NCBI GenBank assembly: GCA_044433305.1
Contig: JAWXTS010000032.1
Location: forward strand, 1 to 17,069
From: JAWXTS01 sp044433305
GTDB taxonomy: Bacteria; Bacteroidota; Bacteroidia; Bacteroidales; Rikenellaceae
Direction of reading: 5' to 3'
DNA length: 17,069 nt
Shown: one piece after another, positions 1 through 7,890 of the stretch
Layout of the letters: the number at the start of each line of letters is the position of its first letter
Numbering within the stretch: position 1 is the stretch's first letter
The notes under the pieces: generated by a model
Databases searched by the model: none
Told to the model about the DNA's origin: nothing
What the model saw: the letters and a program-made list of their open reading frames with translations, nothing else
Position numbers and translations under genes: made by a program

Positions 1-1281
1 CTCCTCGTCAGTGGTAAGACCAAAGTACTCTGGACGGTGAACAAAAGCCACAATATCGGCATCCTGCTCAATAGAACCAGACTCACGAAGGTCTGAAAGC
101 TGAGGGCGACGGTTGCCACCACTAACAGCTGCCGAACGGTTGAGCTGAGAAAGTGCTATAATAGGAACCTCAAGCTCCTTGGCTATGGCCTTAAGCGAAC
201 GAGAGATGAAAGCCACCTCCTGCTCACGGTTGCCTCGCGTATCTACGCTACATGTCATAAGCTGCAAGTAGTCAATAATAACAAGCTTTATATCGAACTG
301 AGTCTTTAATCGGCGCACCTTTGAGCGGAACTCAAAGATAGAAAGTGCGGGAGTGTCATCTATGTATAGTGGTGCCGAGGATAGCGGAGCAATAGATTTC
401 TCAAGGTGTGCCCACTGCTCACCATTAAGGCGGCCACTTCTAACATCATTACTTGCAAGACCACTCTCACCAACAATAAGACGTAGCATCAGCGAACGGG
501 CATCCATCTCCAGCGAGAAGAAAGCCACAGCTTGACTATAATCTATGGCGATATTGCGCGCCATGGTAAGCACAAAGGCGGTCTTACCCATAGATGGGCG
601 CGCCGCAAGAATCACAAGGTCCGAAGGCTGCCAACCCATAGTCAGCTTATCAAGGTCTGTGAAACCCGTAGGAACACCACTAAAGCTACTGTCTCTGGTC
701 GAGGCCTCCTCAATGGACTTCATGGTCTTGGCCAAAATATCCTTTGACGACTGCACATCGCGCTTGATATGACCCTCGGCAACTTTGAATATCTCGCCCT
801 CAGCAAAGTCTATCAAATCGTTGACATCGCTGCTCTCGTCAAAAGAACGTTTTTGTATCTCGGTAGCCGTGCGTATCAGCTCGCGCTGAACATACTTCTG
901 AGCAATAATCTTAGCATGGTACTCGACATGGGCTGCCGAACCTACACGCTGCGTAAGTTGAGCAAGGAAGGTCATACCTCCAGCCTGCGTAAGTTTCTTT
1001 TGCTTGCGCAATCGCTCGGTAACAGAATATAGGTCTATTGGCTCAAGGTCCATAGACTGATCCAAAATAGCTTGGTAGATAAGCCTATGAGATTCTTTAT
1101 AGAATGTAGCAGGCTTAACGATATCTTGAACAGCGATAATACTGTCTTTCTCTAGCATCAATGCACCCAACACAGCCTCCTCAAGCTCAATAGCCTGTGG
1201 CGGTACAGTACCCAGTCCTTGGGCTGCACTCTGAACCTCTGCCAGTGGGTTAGTTTCTCTTGGTGTAAACGACTTTGCCAT
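1..1281 (-). CDS. dnaB: Replicative DNA helicase DnaB, C-terminal end outside window
   Basis: DnaB is the hexameric ATP-driven helicase that unwinds DNA at the replication fork. I translated this region by hand from the ATG at 1281-1279; the frame stays open for 427 codons to the left edge. The N-terminal domain begins after about 25 residues with PQAIELEEAVLGALML, a typical DnaB opening. The RecA-like domain carries the Walker A sequence ARPSMGKT (around residues 226-233, near bases 580-606) and the Walker B stretch VIIDYLQLM (near bases 245-290). The last visible residues, ADIVAFVHRPEYFG, are the conserved segment near the C-terminus. Bacteroidota DnaB proteins are usually somewhat over 500 residues, so roughly the last fifth is missing. 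No intein interrupts the visible part. It lies 43 bases downstream of the radical SAM gene on the same strand and may share its transcript. Identification is secure. Confidence 0.96.
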   Translation of the reverse strand, partial: MAKSFTPRETNPLAEVQSAAQGLGTVPPQAIELEEAVLGALMLEKDSIIAVQDIVKPATFYKESHRLIYQAILDQSMDLEPIDLYSVTERLRKQKKLTQAGGMTFLAQLTQRVGSAAHVEYHAKIIAQKYVQRELIRTATEIQKRSFDESSDVNDLIDFAEGEIFKVAEGHIKRDVQSSKDILAKTMKSIEEASTRDSSFSGVPTGFTDLDKLTMGWQPSDLVILAARPSMGKTAFVLTMARNIAIDYSQAVAFFSLEMDARSLMLRLIVGESGLASNDVRSGRLNGEQWAHLEKSIAPLSSAPLYIDDTPALSIFEFRSKVRRLKTQFDIKLVIIDYLQLMTCSVDTRGNREQEVAFISRSLKAIAKELEVPIIALSQLNRSAAVSGGNRRPQLSDLRESGSIEQDADIVAFVHRPEYFGLTTDEE

Positions 1282-1324
1282 CTTTGTAGTTAGTATGTTT
1301 ATAGTATAAAGGTATAAAAATTAC

Positions 1325-3061
1325 CTAGTACTTTTTATTTTTCTTGAAAAAATAATTTTTCTGGTGCTTTTTCTTCTCCATGTCTCGCGTCACATCGACT
1401 TTGTTTCCCGTATAAGGATCTACCCCAGAGTAGAATATTGCAGACGAAAAGGTCATGGGCGTAGGAGTGAAATCCTGAACCTGCTCTAGATGAAGATTCA
1501 ATCGCGCACAACGCCTATGTAGGCTAGCCATATCCGACTCGGTGCACGCAGGGTGCGACGATATAAAATAAGGTATCAGCTGATAGCGCAATCGCTCCTG
1601 CTCACAGATTTTATAAAAATCCTTATGCAGCTTCTCGAAAAGAGCAAAGCTAGGTTTGCGCATCAGAGCCAACACATGTGGCTCGGTGTGCTCGGGAGCA
1701 ACCTTCAATCGCCCCGAGGTGTGACGCACGATAACCTCACGCAAGTACTTCTGAGCATTGTCGTCAAAGAGGTCATAGCGTATGCCACTTCCGATAAAGG
1801 CTTTTTTGACTCCCTTTATCGAGTCTACCTTATTATATAGGTCTAGTAGCGGAAGGTGCGAGTTATTAAGATTCTTGCACTTAGCAGGAAACAAACACGA
1901 GGGCCTACGGCATTTCTCACATATATCCTTGTCTATTCCACTCATCTGATACATATTGGCCGAAGGACCTCCCAAGTCTGAGAGATAGCCTTTGAAATCG
2001 GGCATTTCAATAATCTTCTTGACCTCAGCAATTATAGACTCGCTACTGCGCGAACTAATGAACTTGCCTTGGTGGGCCGAAATAGTGCAGAAGCCACAGC
2101 CGCCAAAGCAGCCACGGTGTATATTAACCGAATGTTTAATCATCTCATAGGCCGAAATAGCACCCTTACCATTGTAGCGCGGGTGAGGCAATCGAGTATA
2201 AGGCAAAGAATAAGCGTAGTCCATCTGAGCCTGAGTAGGTGGTTCGAGCGATGGGTTGACAACAACATACTTATCCTCAAACTTCTCGACTATGGTCTTT
2301 TGATGTATCTTATTAGATTCGGTCTCTATAACTTTGAAGTTATCTGCAAACAACCTCTTATTCTTCAGGCATTGCTCAAACGAATGGAGGAAGTGGGTGT
2401 TCTCCTTGTCGAGATTGTCTACGTATTTTTTGTCGGCCACAAAGGCGACTTGAGGAATCTTCCTCAGCAGCTTAGGATTGAAACCGTTGTGCATGGCCTT
2501 GGCAATAGAAACCATAGTCTGCTCGCCCATGCCATAGCTAAGAATATCAGCACCACTGCCAATCAAAATTGAAGGCAGCAGCTTATCTTGCCAATAGTCA
2601 TAGTGAGCAAGGCGGCGCAACGAAGCCTCTATACCCCCCAACACCACAGGCACATCAGGATAAATATCCTTCAATATCTTTGTATATACTGTTGCGGCAT
2701 AGTCGGGGCGAAACCCAGCCTTGCCACCAGCAGTGTAGGCATCGTCACTACGCAGACGCTTGGCAGCAGTATAGTGATTGACCATAGAGTCCATATTGCC
2801 AGCCGACACACCAAAGAACAAACGCGGACGACCCAACTTGCGAAAATCACGCAAGTCGTCCCTCCAGTTTGGTTGGGGCACAACAGCCACACGCAGACCT
2901 ATGTCCTCTAGTACGCGCGCAATAACCGCCGTACCAAATGCCGAGTGGTCTACATAGCAGTCGCCTGTAAACAATATAACATCAAGCTCGGTCCAACCCA
3001 ATGCCTTAATTTCTTTTGCTGAGGTAGGTAAAAAATTCACAATAAAAAATTTATGAGTCAA
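1325..3061 (-). CDS. YgiQ family radical SAM protein
   Basis: YgiQ proteins (UPF0313) are radical SAM enzymes, probably cytoplasmic, whose reaction is not established. The protein reads like a full-length member. LPTSAKEIKALGW and DVILFTGDCYVDH lie at the N-terminus, followed by RLRSDDAYT and GGIEASLRRLAHYDYW. The cluster-binding motif CFGGCGFC (C-x3-C-x2-C, bases 2087-2110, about residues 318-325) binds the SAM-associated 4Fe-4S cluster. The Cys-rich CEKCRRPSC region that follows is also typical. The C-terminus is basic and Lys-rich (EKKKHQKNYFFKKNKKY). The start is uncertain because there is no in-frame ATG near the N-terminus. TTG at 3061 gives about ten residues before LPT, as in relatives. 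GTG at 3040 is an alternative, and TTG at 3097 is possible but gives a longer tail than usual. The gene is divergent from the alginate operon and upstream of dnaB. The family call is secure; the start is not. Confidence 0.9.
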   Translation of the reverse strand: MTHKFFIVNFLPTSAKEIKALGWTELDVILFTGDCYVDHSAFGTAVIARVLEDIGLRVAVVPQPNWRDDLRDFRKLGRPRLFFGVSAGNMDSMVNHYTAAKRLRSDDAYTAGGKAGFRPDYAATVYTKILKDIYPDVPVVLGGIEASLRRLAHYDYWQDKLLPSILIGSGADILSYGMGEQTMVSIAKAMHNGFNPKLLRKIPQVAFVADKKYVDNLDKENTHFLHSFEQCLKNKRLFADNFKVIETESNKIHQKTIVEKFEDKYVVVNPSLEPPTQAQMDYAYSLPYTRLPHPRYNGKGAISAYEMIKHSVNIHRGCFGGCGFCTISAHQGKFISSRSSESIIAEVKKIIEMPDFKGYLSDLGGPSANMYQMSGIDKDICEKCRRPSCLFPAKCKNLNNSHLPLLDLYNKVDSIKGVKKAFIGSGIRYDLFDDNAQKYLREVIVRHTSGRLKVAPEHTEPHVLALMRKPSFALFEKLHKDFYKICEQERLRYQLIPYFISSHPACTESDMASLHRRCARLNLHLEQVQDFTPTPMTFSSAIFYSGVDPYTGNKVDVTRDMEKKKHQKNYFFKKNKKY

Positions 3062-3066
3062 AGATA
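3059..3066 (-). promoter_or_regulatory. Candidate -7 promoter box for the YgiQ gene
   Basis: The minus strand reads TATCTTTG, an exact match to the Bacteroidota -7 consensus TAnnTTTG. No good TTTG -33 box lies 19-21 bases upstream, so support is partial. If real, transcription would begin near 3052, which would place the TTG at 3061 outside the message and favour the GTG at 3040 as start codon. Confidence 0.35.
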
Positions 3067-3236
3067 CGGATAATTTACGGGTCTTTGAATAGCGCAAGGC
3101 AAGATTTTAACAAAAGACCATGCGACCAACACGATAATACATAAAAAACAACATTCTTTTTCTTGCTCACAAATGTACCCAACAGCATTAAAATAGCTTT
3201 CTGTAAAATTATACAAGAAATTAATTGCAATAAAAA

Positions 3237-3268
3237 TTTGTTTTATCAATAGTTATTTTATAACTTTG
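3237..3268 (+). promoter_or_regulatory. Promoter of the alginate operon
   Basis: A TTTG box at 3237-3240 and TAACTTTG at 3261-3268 are separated by 20 bases. This matches the Bacteroidota vegetative promoter (TTTG, 19-21 bases, TAnnTTTG). Transcription should begin around 3274-3276, giving a leader of about 36-38 bases before the PL6 start at 3312. No comparable promoter is visible in the short gaps between the next three genes, which suggests one message from here to the terminators after 10927. The rest of the 3067-3236 gap is AT-rich and shows nothing I can name. Confidence 0.78.
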
Positions 3269-3276
3269 TTGGAAAT

Positions 3277-3290
3277 ATTGGCATGCCAAT
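3277..3290. promoter_or_regulatory. Perfect 14-base palindrome at the alginate operon start, candidate operator
   Basis: ATTGGCATGCCAAT is identical to its reverse complement and lies 8 bases past the -7 box, at or just after the expected transcription start. A protein bound here would block transcription. Its TTGG-n4-CCAA form resembles operators of FadR-type GntR regulators, a family known to repress alginate genes in Zobellia and Sphingomonas. LacI-type or other dimeric regulators are also possible. I did not see a second copy in the window. The palindrome is seen directly; its role is inference. Confidence 0.5.
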
Positions 3291-3311
3291 TTCTAACCTT
3301 AATCTATAAAT

Positions 3312-5612
3312 ATGAAAACTTTAAAGACTACTTTGGCTTCATTCATGGCAGTAGCAGCCCTTACATTGGGTGCTTTGACATGTAATGCAAGCGTAAACGT
3401 ATCGTCAATCGATGCGTTGAATTCAGCTGTCACTAAGGCAAAACCTGGTGACACAATCGTTCTAGCAAAAGGCACTTACACAGATGTTGCTATTAAGCTT
3501 AAAGGTAAAGGTACCATCGACGCTCCTATCGTTGTTATAGCAGAGTCTTATGGTGACGTTGTTATCTCTGGCAAATCATCTGTTAAATTTGGTGGCGAGT
3601 ACCTAGAACTTAACGGACTTCTATTCAAAGACGGTTACACAACTGAGCGTAACGTTGTTGAATTCAAACTTGACGGTATCATCTCTAAAGGTTGCCGTTT
3701 CACAAACAACGCTATCGTATCATTCAACCCACCTAGCAAATGGACTTCTTACAGATGGGTTTCTTTGAGCGGTAACACTAACCGTGTTGACCACAACTCT
3801 TTCGTAGGTAAACTTAACTCTGACGTTGTTGTTGCAGTTGACATGAGCGAAGAGGAATCAGTTGATCCACACCACAGCATCGACCACAACTACTTTGGTG
3901 CACGCCAAATGCTAGGTAGTAACGGTGGTGAGACTATCCGTATGGGTAACTCAACAGTTTCTATGCTTCCTTGCCACACTACTATCGATAGCAACTACTT
4001 CGAGGAGTGTGACGGTGAGGTTGAGGTTGTATCTCTAAAATCTTGCGACAACACAGTAAGCAACAACGTATTCAGACGTTGTTCTGGTGTACTTGCACTT
4101 CGCCACGGTGACAGAAACATCATCACTGGTAACATGTTCGACGGTGACGGTAAATACGCAACTGGTGGTATTCGTATTATCGGTGCTGACCACGTAGTTA
4201 CAAACAACGTATTCTACAAACTTCGCGGTGTGCGTTTCTTCGCAGCTCTAGGTGTTATGAACGCTGTTCCTAATTCAACTCCTAACCGCTACCTACACGT
4301 TCAAAACGTAGACGTGAAAAACAATAGCTGGTATGACTGTGCTAACATCGACTTCGGTACAGGTAGCGACAGCGAGCGTACTCTAGCTCCAGACGATATC
4401 AGATTCCAAGACAATGCTATCTATGGTAATGGTTACAGAGCTTACAACTTCTTCAGCGAGACTGACGGTTACAAATTTGCTAACAATGCAGTAGAGGAAG
4501 TTTCTTCTGAGGCACTTGCAGGTTTCGACAACTCTAAACTTAAAATCACTGACGTTGAGGGTATCAAAGTTGCTACTTCTAAAAATGGCAAAATCGGACC
4601 TCAAGGCATCACAGGTTTCGTTAAAAAACATGAGACTGGTACTTCATGGTACGAGCTTCAAGACCTTAACACAAAAATCCTTTCAGGCAACGTTATTACT
4701 ATCAAACTTGGTCAAAACACACTTGCTGACGCAGTTGAGAAAGCAGTTAACGGTGACGTTATCGTTCTTAGCGAGGCTGGTACTTACCTAAACAACAGAA
4801 GTGTTAACGTCGACAAATATCTTGTTATCAAAGCAGCTGAAGGCCTAGAGTCTCGTCCAGAGTTGCGTATAAACGGTAGAGGTGGTCCACTTGTACTTCT
4901 TAACAATGGTGCTGACCTAGACATCACTGGTATTGCATTCAATGGTGAAGGTTTCATGGGTTCAGGTAGTGCTAACTCAGCTATCGGTTCTGCTACAACA
5001 ATGATCAAACCAGTTAACTTGAAAGTTGACGATTGCGCATTCTATAACTTCTTCTCAACAACAAGCTCTTGTATCCGTTTCTTCAAAGGTTCATTTGCTA
5101 ACGAGGTTATCGTTAATGGTTCTATCTTCTACAACTGCTCTAGCGACGCTATTAACCTTAGCAACGAGAAAGATGACGTTGGTCGTTACAGTGCAGAGTA
5201 CGTAGAGGTTACAGACTGTGTATTCTTCCGTATGATGTCAGGTGCACTTAACGTTTACCGTGGTGGTAACGACGAGAGTACTTCAGGCCCAACAGTTGTT
5301 GTTAAAAACTGTACATTGGTTGAAACTGAGAACCGTGAGCAAGGTGCAGCTATTCGCCTTATCGGCCCTCAATACATCGAAATCGACGGTTTGTCATTCG
5401 TGAACAGTGGTGCAGGTGGTGCTTCAGTTCGTCTACTTGACAAACGTTGGGATGTTATCTCTATGAAAAACATCAACCTTTGGGAGAGTGGTCGTATCGA
5501 CGTATTCTGGGATCTACCTATCGAGAATGTAACTAACATCGATCCTAAATACAAAGATATCGAAGCATTTGACTTCTCTTCTTCAACAGTTAAAGTTGGT
5601 GCAAAACAATAA
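3312..5612 (+). CDS. Two-domain alginate lyase, polysaccharide lyase family 6 (PL6)
   Basis: PL6 enzymes cleave alginate (a few cleave chondroitin) by beta-elimination, leaving an unsaturated sugar at the new end. Residues 1-27 form a signal peptide with likely cleavage after CNA, so the enzyme should be periplasmic or exported. The N-terminal beta-helix (about 30-400) carries the family active site: N204 in SNGGETIRMG, E236 and E238 in DGEVEVVSLKS (calcium ligands by family knowledge), K243 as base and R264 in LALRHG as acid. The 21-residue gap from Lys to Arg matches AlyGC and chondroitinase B. A second helical domain (about 455-766) repeats the opening pattern of the first but lacks this active site, as in the two-domain AlyGC group. 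At 766 residues the length fits that group. The gene uses a narrow codon set (GGT, CGT, AAC, GAC, TTC), a sign of high expression. It is first in the alginate operon. PL6 is secure; alginate as substrate is supported by the PL17 neighbours, while exo/endo mode and M/G preference are unknown. Confidence 0.93.
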   Translation: MKTLKTTLASFMAVAALTLGALTCNASVNVSSIDALNSAVTKAKPGDTIVLAKGTYTDVAIKLKGKGTIDAPIVVIAESYGDVVISGKSSVKFGGEYLELNGLLFKDGYTTERNVVEFKLDGIISKGCRFTNNAIVSFNPPSKWTSYRWVSLSGNTNRVDHNSFVGKLNSDVVVAVDMSEEESVDPHHSIDHNYFGARQMLGSNGGETIRMGNSTVSMLPCHTTIDSNYFEECDGEVEVVSLKSCDNTVSNNVFRRCSGVLALRHGDRNIITGNMFDGDGKYATGGIRIIGADHVVTNNVFYKLRGVRFFAALGVMNAVPNSTPNRYLHVQNVDVKNNSWYDCANIDFGTGSDSERTLAPDDIRFQDNAIYGNGYRAYNFFSETDGYKFANNAVEEVSSEALAGFDNSKLKITDVEGIKVATSKNGKIGPQGITGFVKKHETGTSWYELQDLNTKILSGNVITIKLGQNTLADAVEKAVNGDVIVLSEAGTYLNNRSVNVDKYLVIKAAEGLESRPELRINGRGGPLVLLNNGADLDITGIAFNGEGFMGSGSANSAIGSATTMIKPVNLKVDDCAFYNFFSTTSSCIRFFKGSFANEVIVNGSIFYNCSSDAINLSNEKDDVGRYSAEYVEVTDCVFFRMMSGALNVYRGGNDESTSGPTVVVKNCTLVETENREQGAAIRLIGPQYIEIDGLSFVNSGAGGASVRLLDKRWDVISMKNINLWESGRIDVFWDLPIENVTNIDPKYKDIEAFDFSSSTVKVGAKQ

Positions 5613-5615
5613 TTA

Positions 5616-5633
5616 TTAGGTAACTTAACCTAA
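5616..5633. repeat. Small inverted repeat between the PL6 and first PL17 genes
   Basis: TTAGGT and ACCTAA form 6-base arms around a 6-base loop in the 34-base gap. No T-run follows, so it does not look like a terminator. It might slow 3' decay or modulate read-through, or be chance. Confidence 0.25.
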
Positions 5634-5646
5634 AAAACCAAATCAG

Positions 5647-7887
5647 ATGAACTTCAAAAAATCAATACTACTGGGTTTAGCCATGTTGTTAGCAGTGCCT
5701 TTTTGCGCGCTAGCAGATGACTTCAACACCCCACGTCCTCGCTTGCTACTAAGCTCGGACGGCGTTAAAAACATCAAAGAAGTGAGAGGCTCACTTCCAG
5801 TATTTGACGCATCTATTGATGAGATCCAAGCTAGTGCAGACAATGCACTAGCTTCTGATATAGTAGTCCCTCAACCACTTGACGGTGGTGGTGGTTACTC
5901 TCACGAGCAACACAAACAGAACTATTACAACATGTACCATTGCGGTATCATGTATCAGTTGACAGGCGATACTAAGTATGCAAAATATGTCAAAGACATG
6001 CTTTATGAGTATGCTGGCATGTATGCAGACCTACCTATCCACCCTGACAAACACTCTAGTACTCCAGGTCGCCTATTTTGGCAAACCCTAAACGAGTATG
6101 TATGGTTGGTACACACAGCAAGTGCTTATGACTGTATCTACGAGTACCTTACAGCTGCTGAGGTTAAAGACCTAGAGACAAAAGTATTCTACCCAATGGC
6201 AGAATTCTTGAGCGTAGGTAACAAACCTAACAACAACACTTTCAACAAAATGCACAACCACGCTACTTGGGCTACAACTGCCGTAGGTATGATTGGTTAT
6301 GTAATGGGTGACAAGAATCTTGTTGATCAAGCTCTTTATGGTTCAGAGAAAATCAAAAACAACGGTGCTGGTTTCATTTGCCAACTAGACGCTTTGTTCT
6401 CACCTGACGGTTACTTCACAGAGGGTCCTTACTACCAACGTTATTCAATTTGGCCTTTCGTTGTTTTCTCTCAAGTTATTGACAACAACCAACCAGATTT
6501 GAAAATCTATGAGTATCGTGATGGTATCCTAAGAAAAGCAACTCGTACAATGATTGATTTGACTTACAACCGTCAGATCATGATGTTCAACGACGCCCTA
6601 GAGAAAACTCTAGACGCACAGGAGATTGTTAATGCAGTTGATGCAGCATACAAATCAGATCCTAGCGACAAAGAGCTTCTATCTATCGCTGCTGACCAAA
6701 AGAAATTCGTTGTATCTGATGCAGGTCTTATCACAGCTAAAGCTATCCAAGCTGGCGAGGCTAAACCTTATAAATATGGTTCATACCTATTCAGAGATGG
6801 TTCAGACGGTAGCCAAGGTGGTATCGCTATGATCCGTGAAGACAAAGAAGACGGTATGTTGATCGCTTTCAAAGCTACATCTCACGGTATGGGTCACGGT
6901 CACTTAGACAAGTTCAACTTCTCATTGTATGACAATGGCAGAGAGGTTATGCCTGACTATGGTGCAGTACGTTTCTTGAACGTAGAGCCTAAAGACGGTG
7001 GTGGTTACACTGCTGAGAATGGTACTTATGGCAAGCAGACTATCTCTCACAACACTGTTGTTGTAGACAAGACTAGTCACTTCGGTGGTAACACTACTCT
7101 ATCAGGTAAGATGTCACCTCACATCAACTTCTTCGGAAAAGATGGTCAAGGTGACAAGAAAGATGTTCAGATTGTATCTTCAGGAATCTCTGAGATCTAT
7201 CCAGGTGTTGAGATGAACCGCGTAATGGCTCTTATCAACACAGGTGAAGAGGAGCCTCTAGTAATCGATATCTTCAGAGTTAATTCTGACGAGAAACATA
7301 CTTATGACCTTCCTTTCTACTACAAAGGACACCTTATTTCATCAAACTTCCCTATTGAGAGAGATTTGACTACATTGAGTGCCTTTGGTGAAGCTCACGG
7401 TTACCAACACCTATGGAAAAAAGGTGAGGGTAGTCTACCAGCAGATCAAGGTTCAGTAGCTGAATTCACTTGGGTTCTTGGCAACCGTTTCTACAGCGTA
7501 AACACTGTGGCAGACCAAAACACTAAGTTCTTCCAAGTAATGACAGGTGCAAACGACCCAGAGGAAAATCTTCGTACAGAGAATGCGATTATCATTAGAG
7601 AAGAGACTGCTTCAAAAACATTCGTATCTACTATCGAACCTCACGGTATGTATGACCTAATCATGGAGATTACAGCAGACTTTACAACTAATGTTGAGAA
7701 CCTAGAGGTTGTTGTTGACGACGCAAAACACACTGTTGTTGTTGTTACAATGGTTTCTGGCAAGGTTTACACTCTATGCGTACAGAACGAGGGTTCTGAG
7801 AAAGCTGAAGACGTTAAAAATGTAGCTAATGGTAGCAACGGTCAAGTTTATACTTGGACTGGCGACTATGCTTTATTTACAAAATAA
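5647..7887 (+). CDS. Oligoalginate lyase, polysaccharide lyase family 17 (PL17), copy A
   Basis: PL17 enzymes are mainly exo-acting and release unsaturated monouronate from alginate oligosaccharides, completing the work of endo-lyases. A signal peptide (residues 1 to about 24, ending CALA) points to the periplasm; there is no lipobox. After FNTPRPRLLL comes the alpha/alpha-barrel domain (about 30-340) with MHNHATW (N204, H205) and PYYQRY (Tyr at 262-266), which correspond to the Asn-His pair and catalytic Tyr known in Saccharophagus Alg17c. The heparinase II/III-like beta-sandwich follows, with SHGMGHGHLDKF and TISHNTVVVD. The length (746) is normal for the family. Codon use is strongly biased like PL6; for example the four glycines at 5884-5895 are all GGT. 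It starts 34 bases after PL6 and ends 3 bases before its paralogue. Family assignment is secure; preference for polyM or polyG cannot be read from sequence alone. Confidence 0.94.
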   Translation: MNFKKSILLGLAMLLAVPFCALADDFNTPRPRLLLSSDGVKNIKEVRGSLPVFDASIDEIQASADNALASDIVVPQPLDGGGGYSHEQHKQNYYNMYHCGIMYQLTGDTKYAKYVKDMLYEYAGMYADLPIHPDKHSSTPGRLFWQTLNEYVWLVHTASAYDCIYEYLTAAEVKDLETKVFYPMAEFLSVGNKPNNNTFNKMHNHATWATTAVGMIGYVMGDKNLVDQALYGSEKIKNNGAGFICQLDALFSPDGYFTEGPYYQRYSIWPFVVFSQVIDNNQPDLKIYEYRDGILRKATRTMIDLTYNRQIMMFNDALEKTLDAQEIVNAVDAAYKSDPSDKELLSIAADQKKFVVSDAGLITAKAIQAGEAKPYKYGSYLFRDGSDGSQGGIAMIREDKEDGMLIAFKATSHGMGHGHLDKFNFSLYDNGREVMPDYGAVRFLNVEPKDGGGYTAENGTYGKQTISHNTVVVDKTSHFGGNTTLSGKMSPHINFFGKDGQGDKKDVQIVSSGISEIYPGVEMNRVMALINTGEEEPLVIDIFRVNSDEKHTYDLPFYYKGHLISSNFPIERDLTTLSAFGEAHGYQHLWKKGEGSLPADQGSVAEFTWVLGNRFYSVNTVADQNTKFFQVMTGANDPEENLRTENAIIIREETASKTFVSTIEPHGMYDLIMEITADFTTNVENLEVVVDDAKHTVVVVTMVSGKVYTLCVQNEGSEKAEDVKNVANGSNGQVYTWTGDYALFTK

Positions 7888-7890
7888 CAG

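Noticed and set aside
353..1032. Plus-strand open frames in the first kilobase
   Set aside because: They are antisense to dnaB, whose minus-strand translation matches DnaB motifs throughout.
2069..2911. Plus-strand open frames inside the YgiQ gene, up to 167 codons
   Set aside because: They lie wholly antisense to a well-conserved radical SAM gene and their translations resemble no family.
3312..3395. PL6 enzyme as a lipoprotein, because a cysteine lies in ALTCNAS
   Set aside because: The residues before the cysteine (A-L-T) do not fit a lipobox; cleavage after CNA by signal peptidase I fits better.
3312..5612. PL6 enzyme as chondroitinase B
   Set aside because: The active site alone would allow it, but the two-domain length and the PL17 and SDR neighbours point to alginate.
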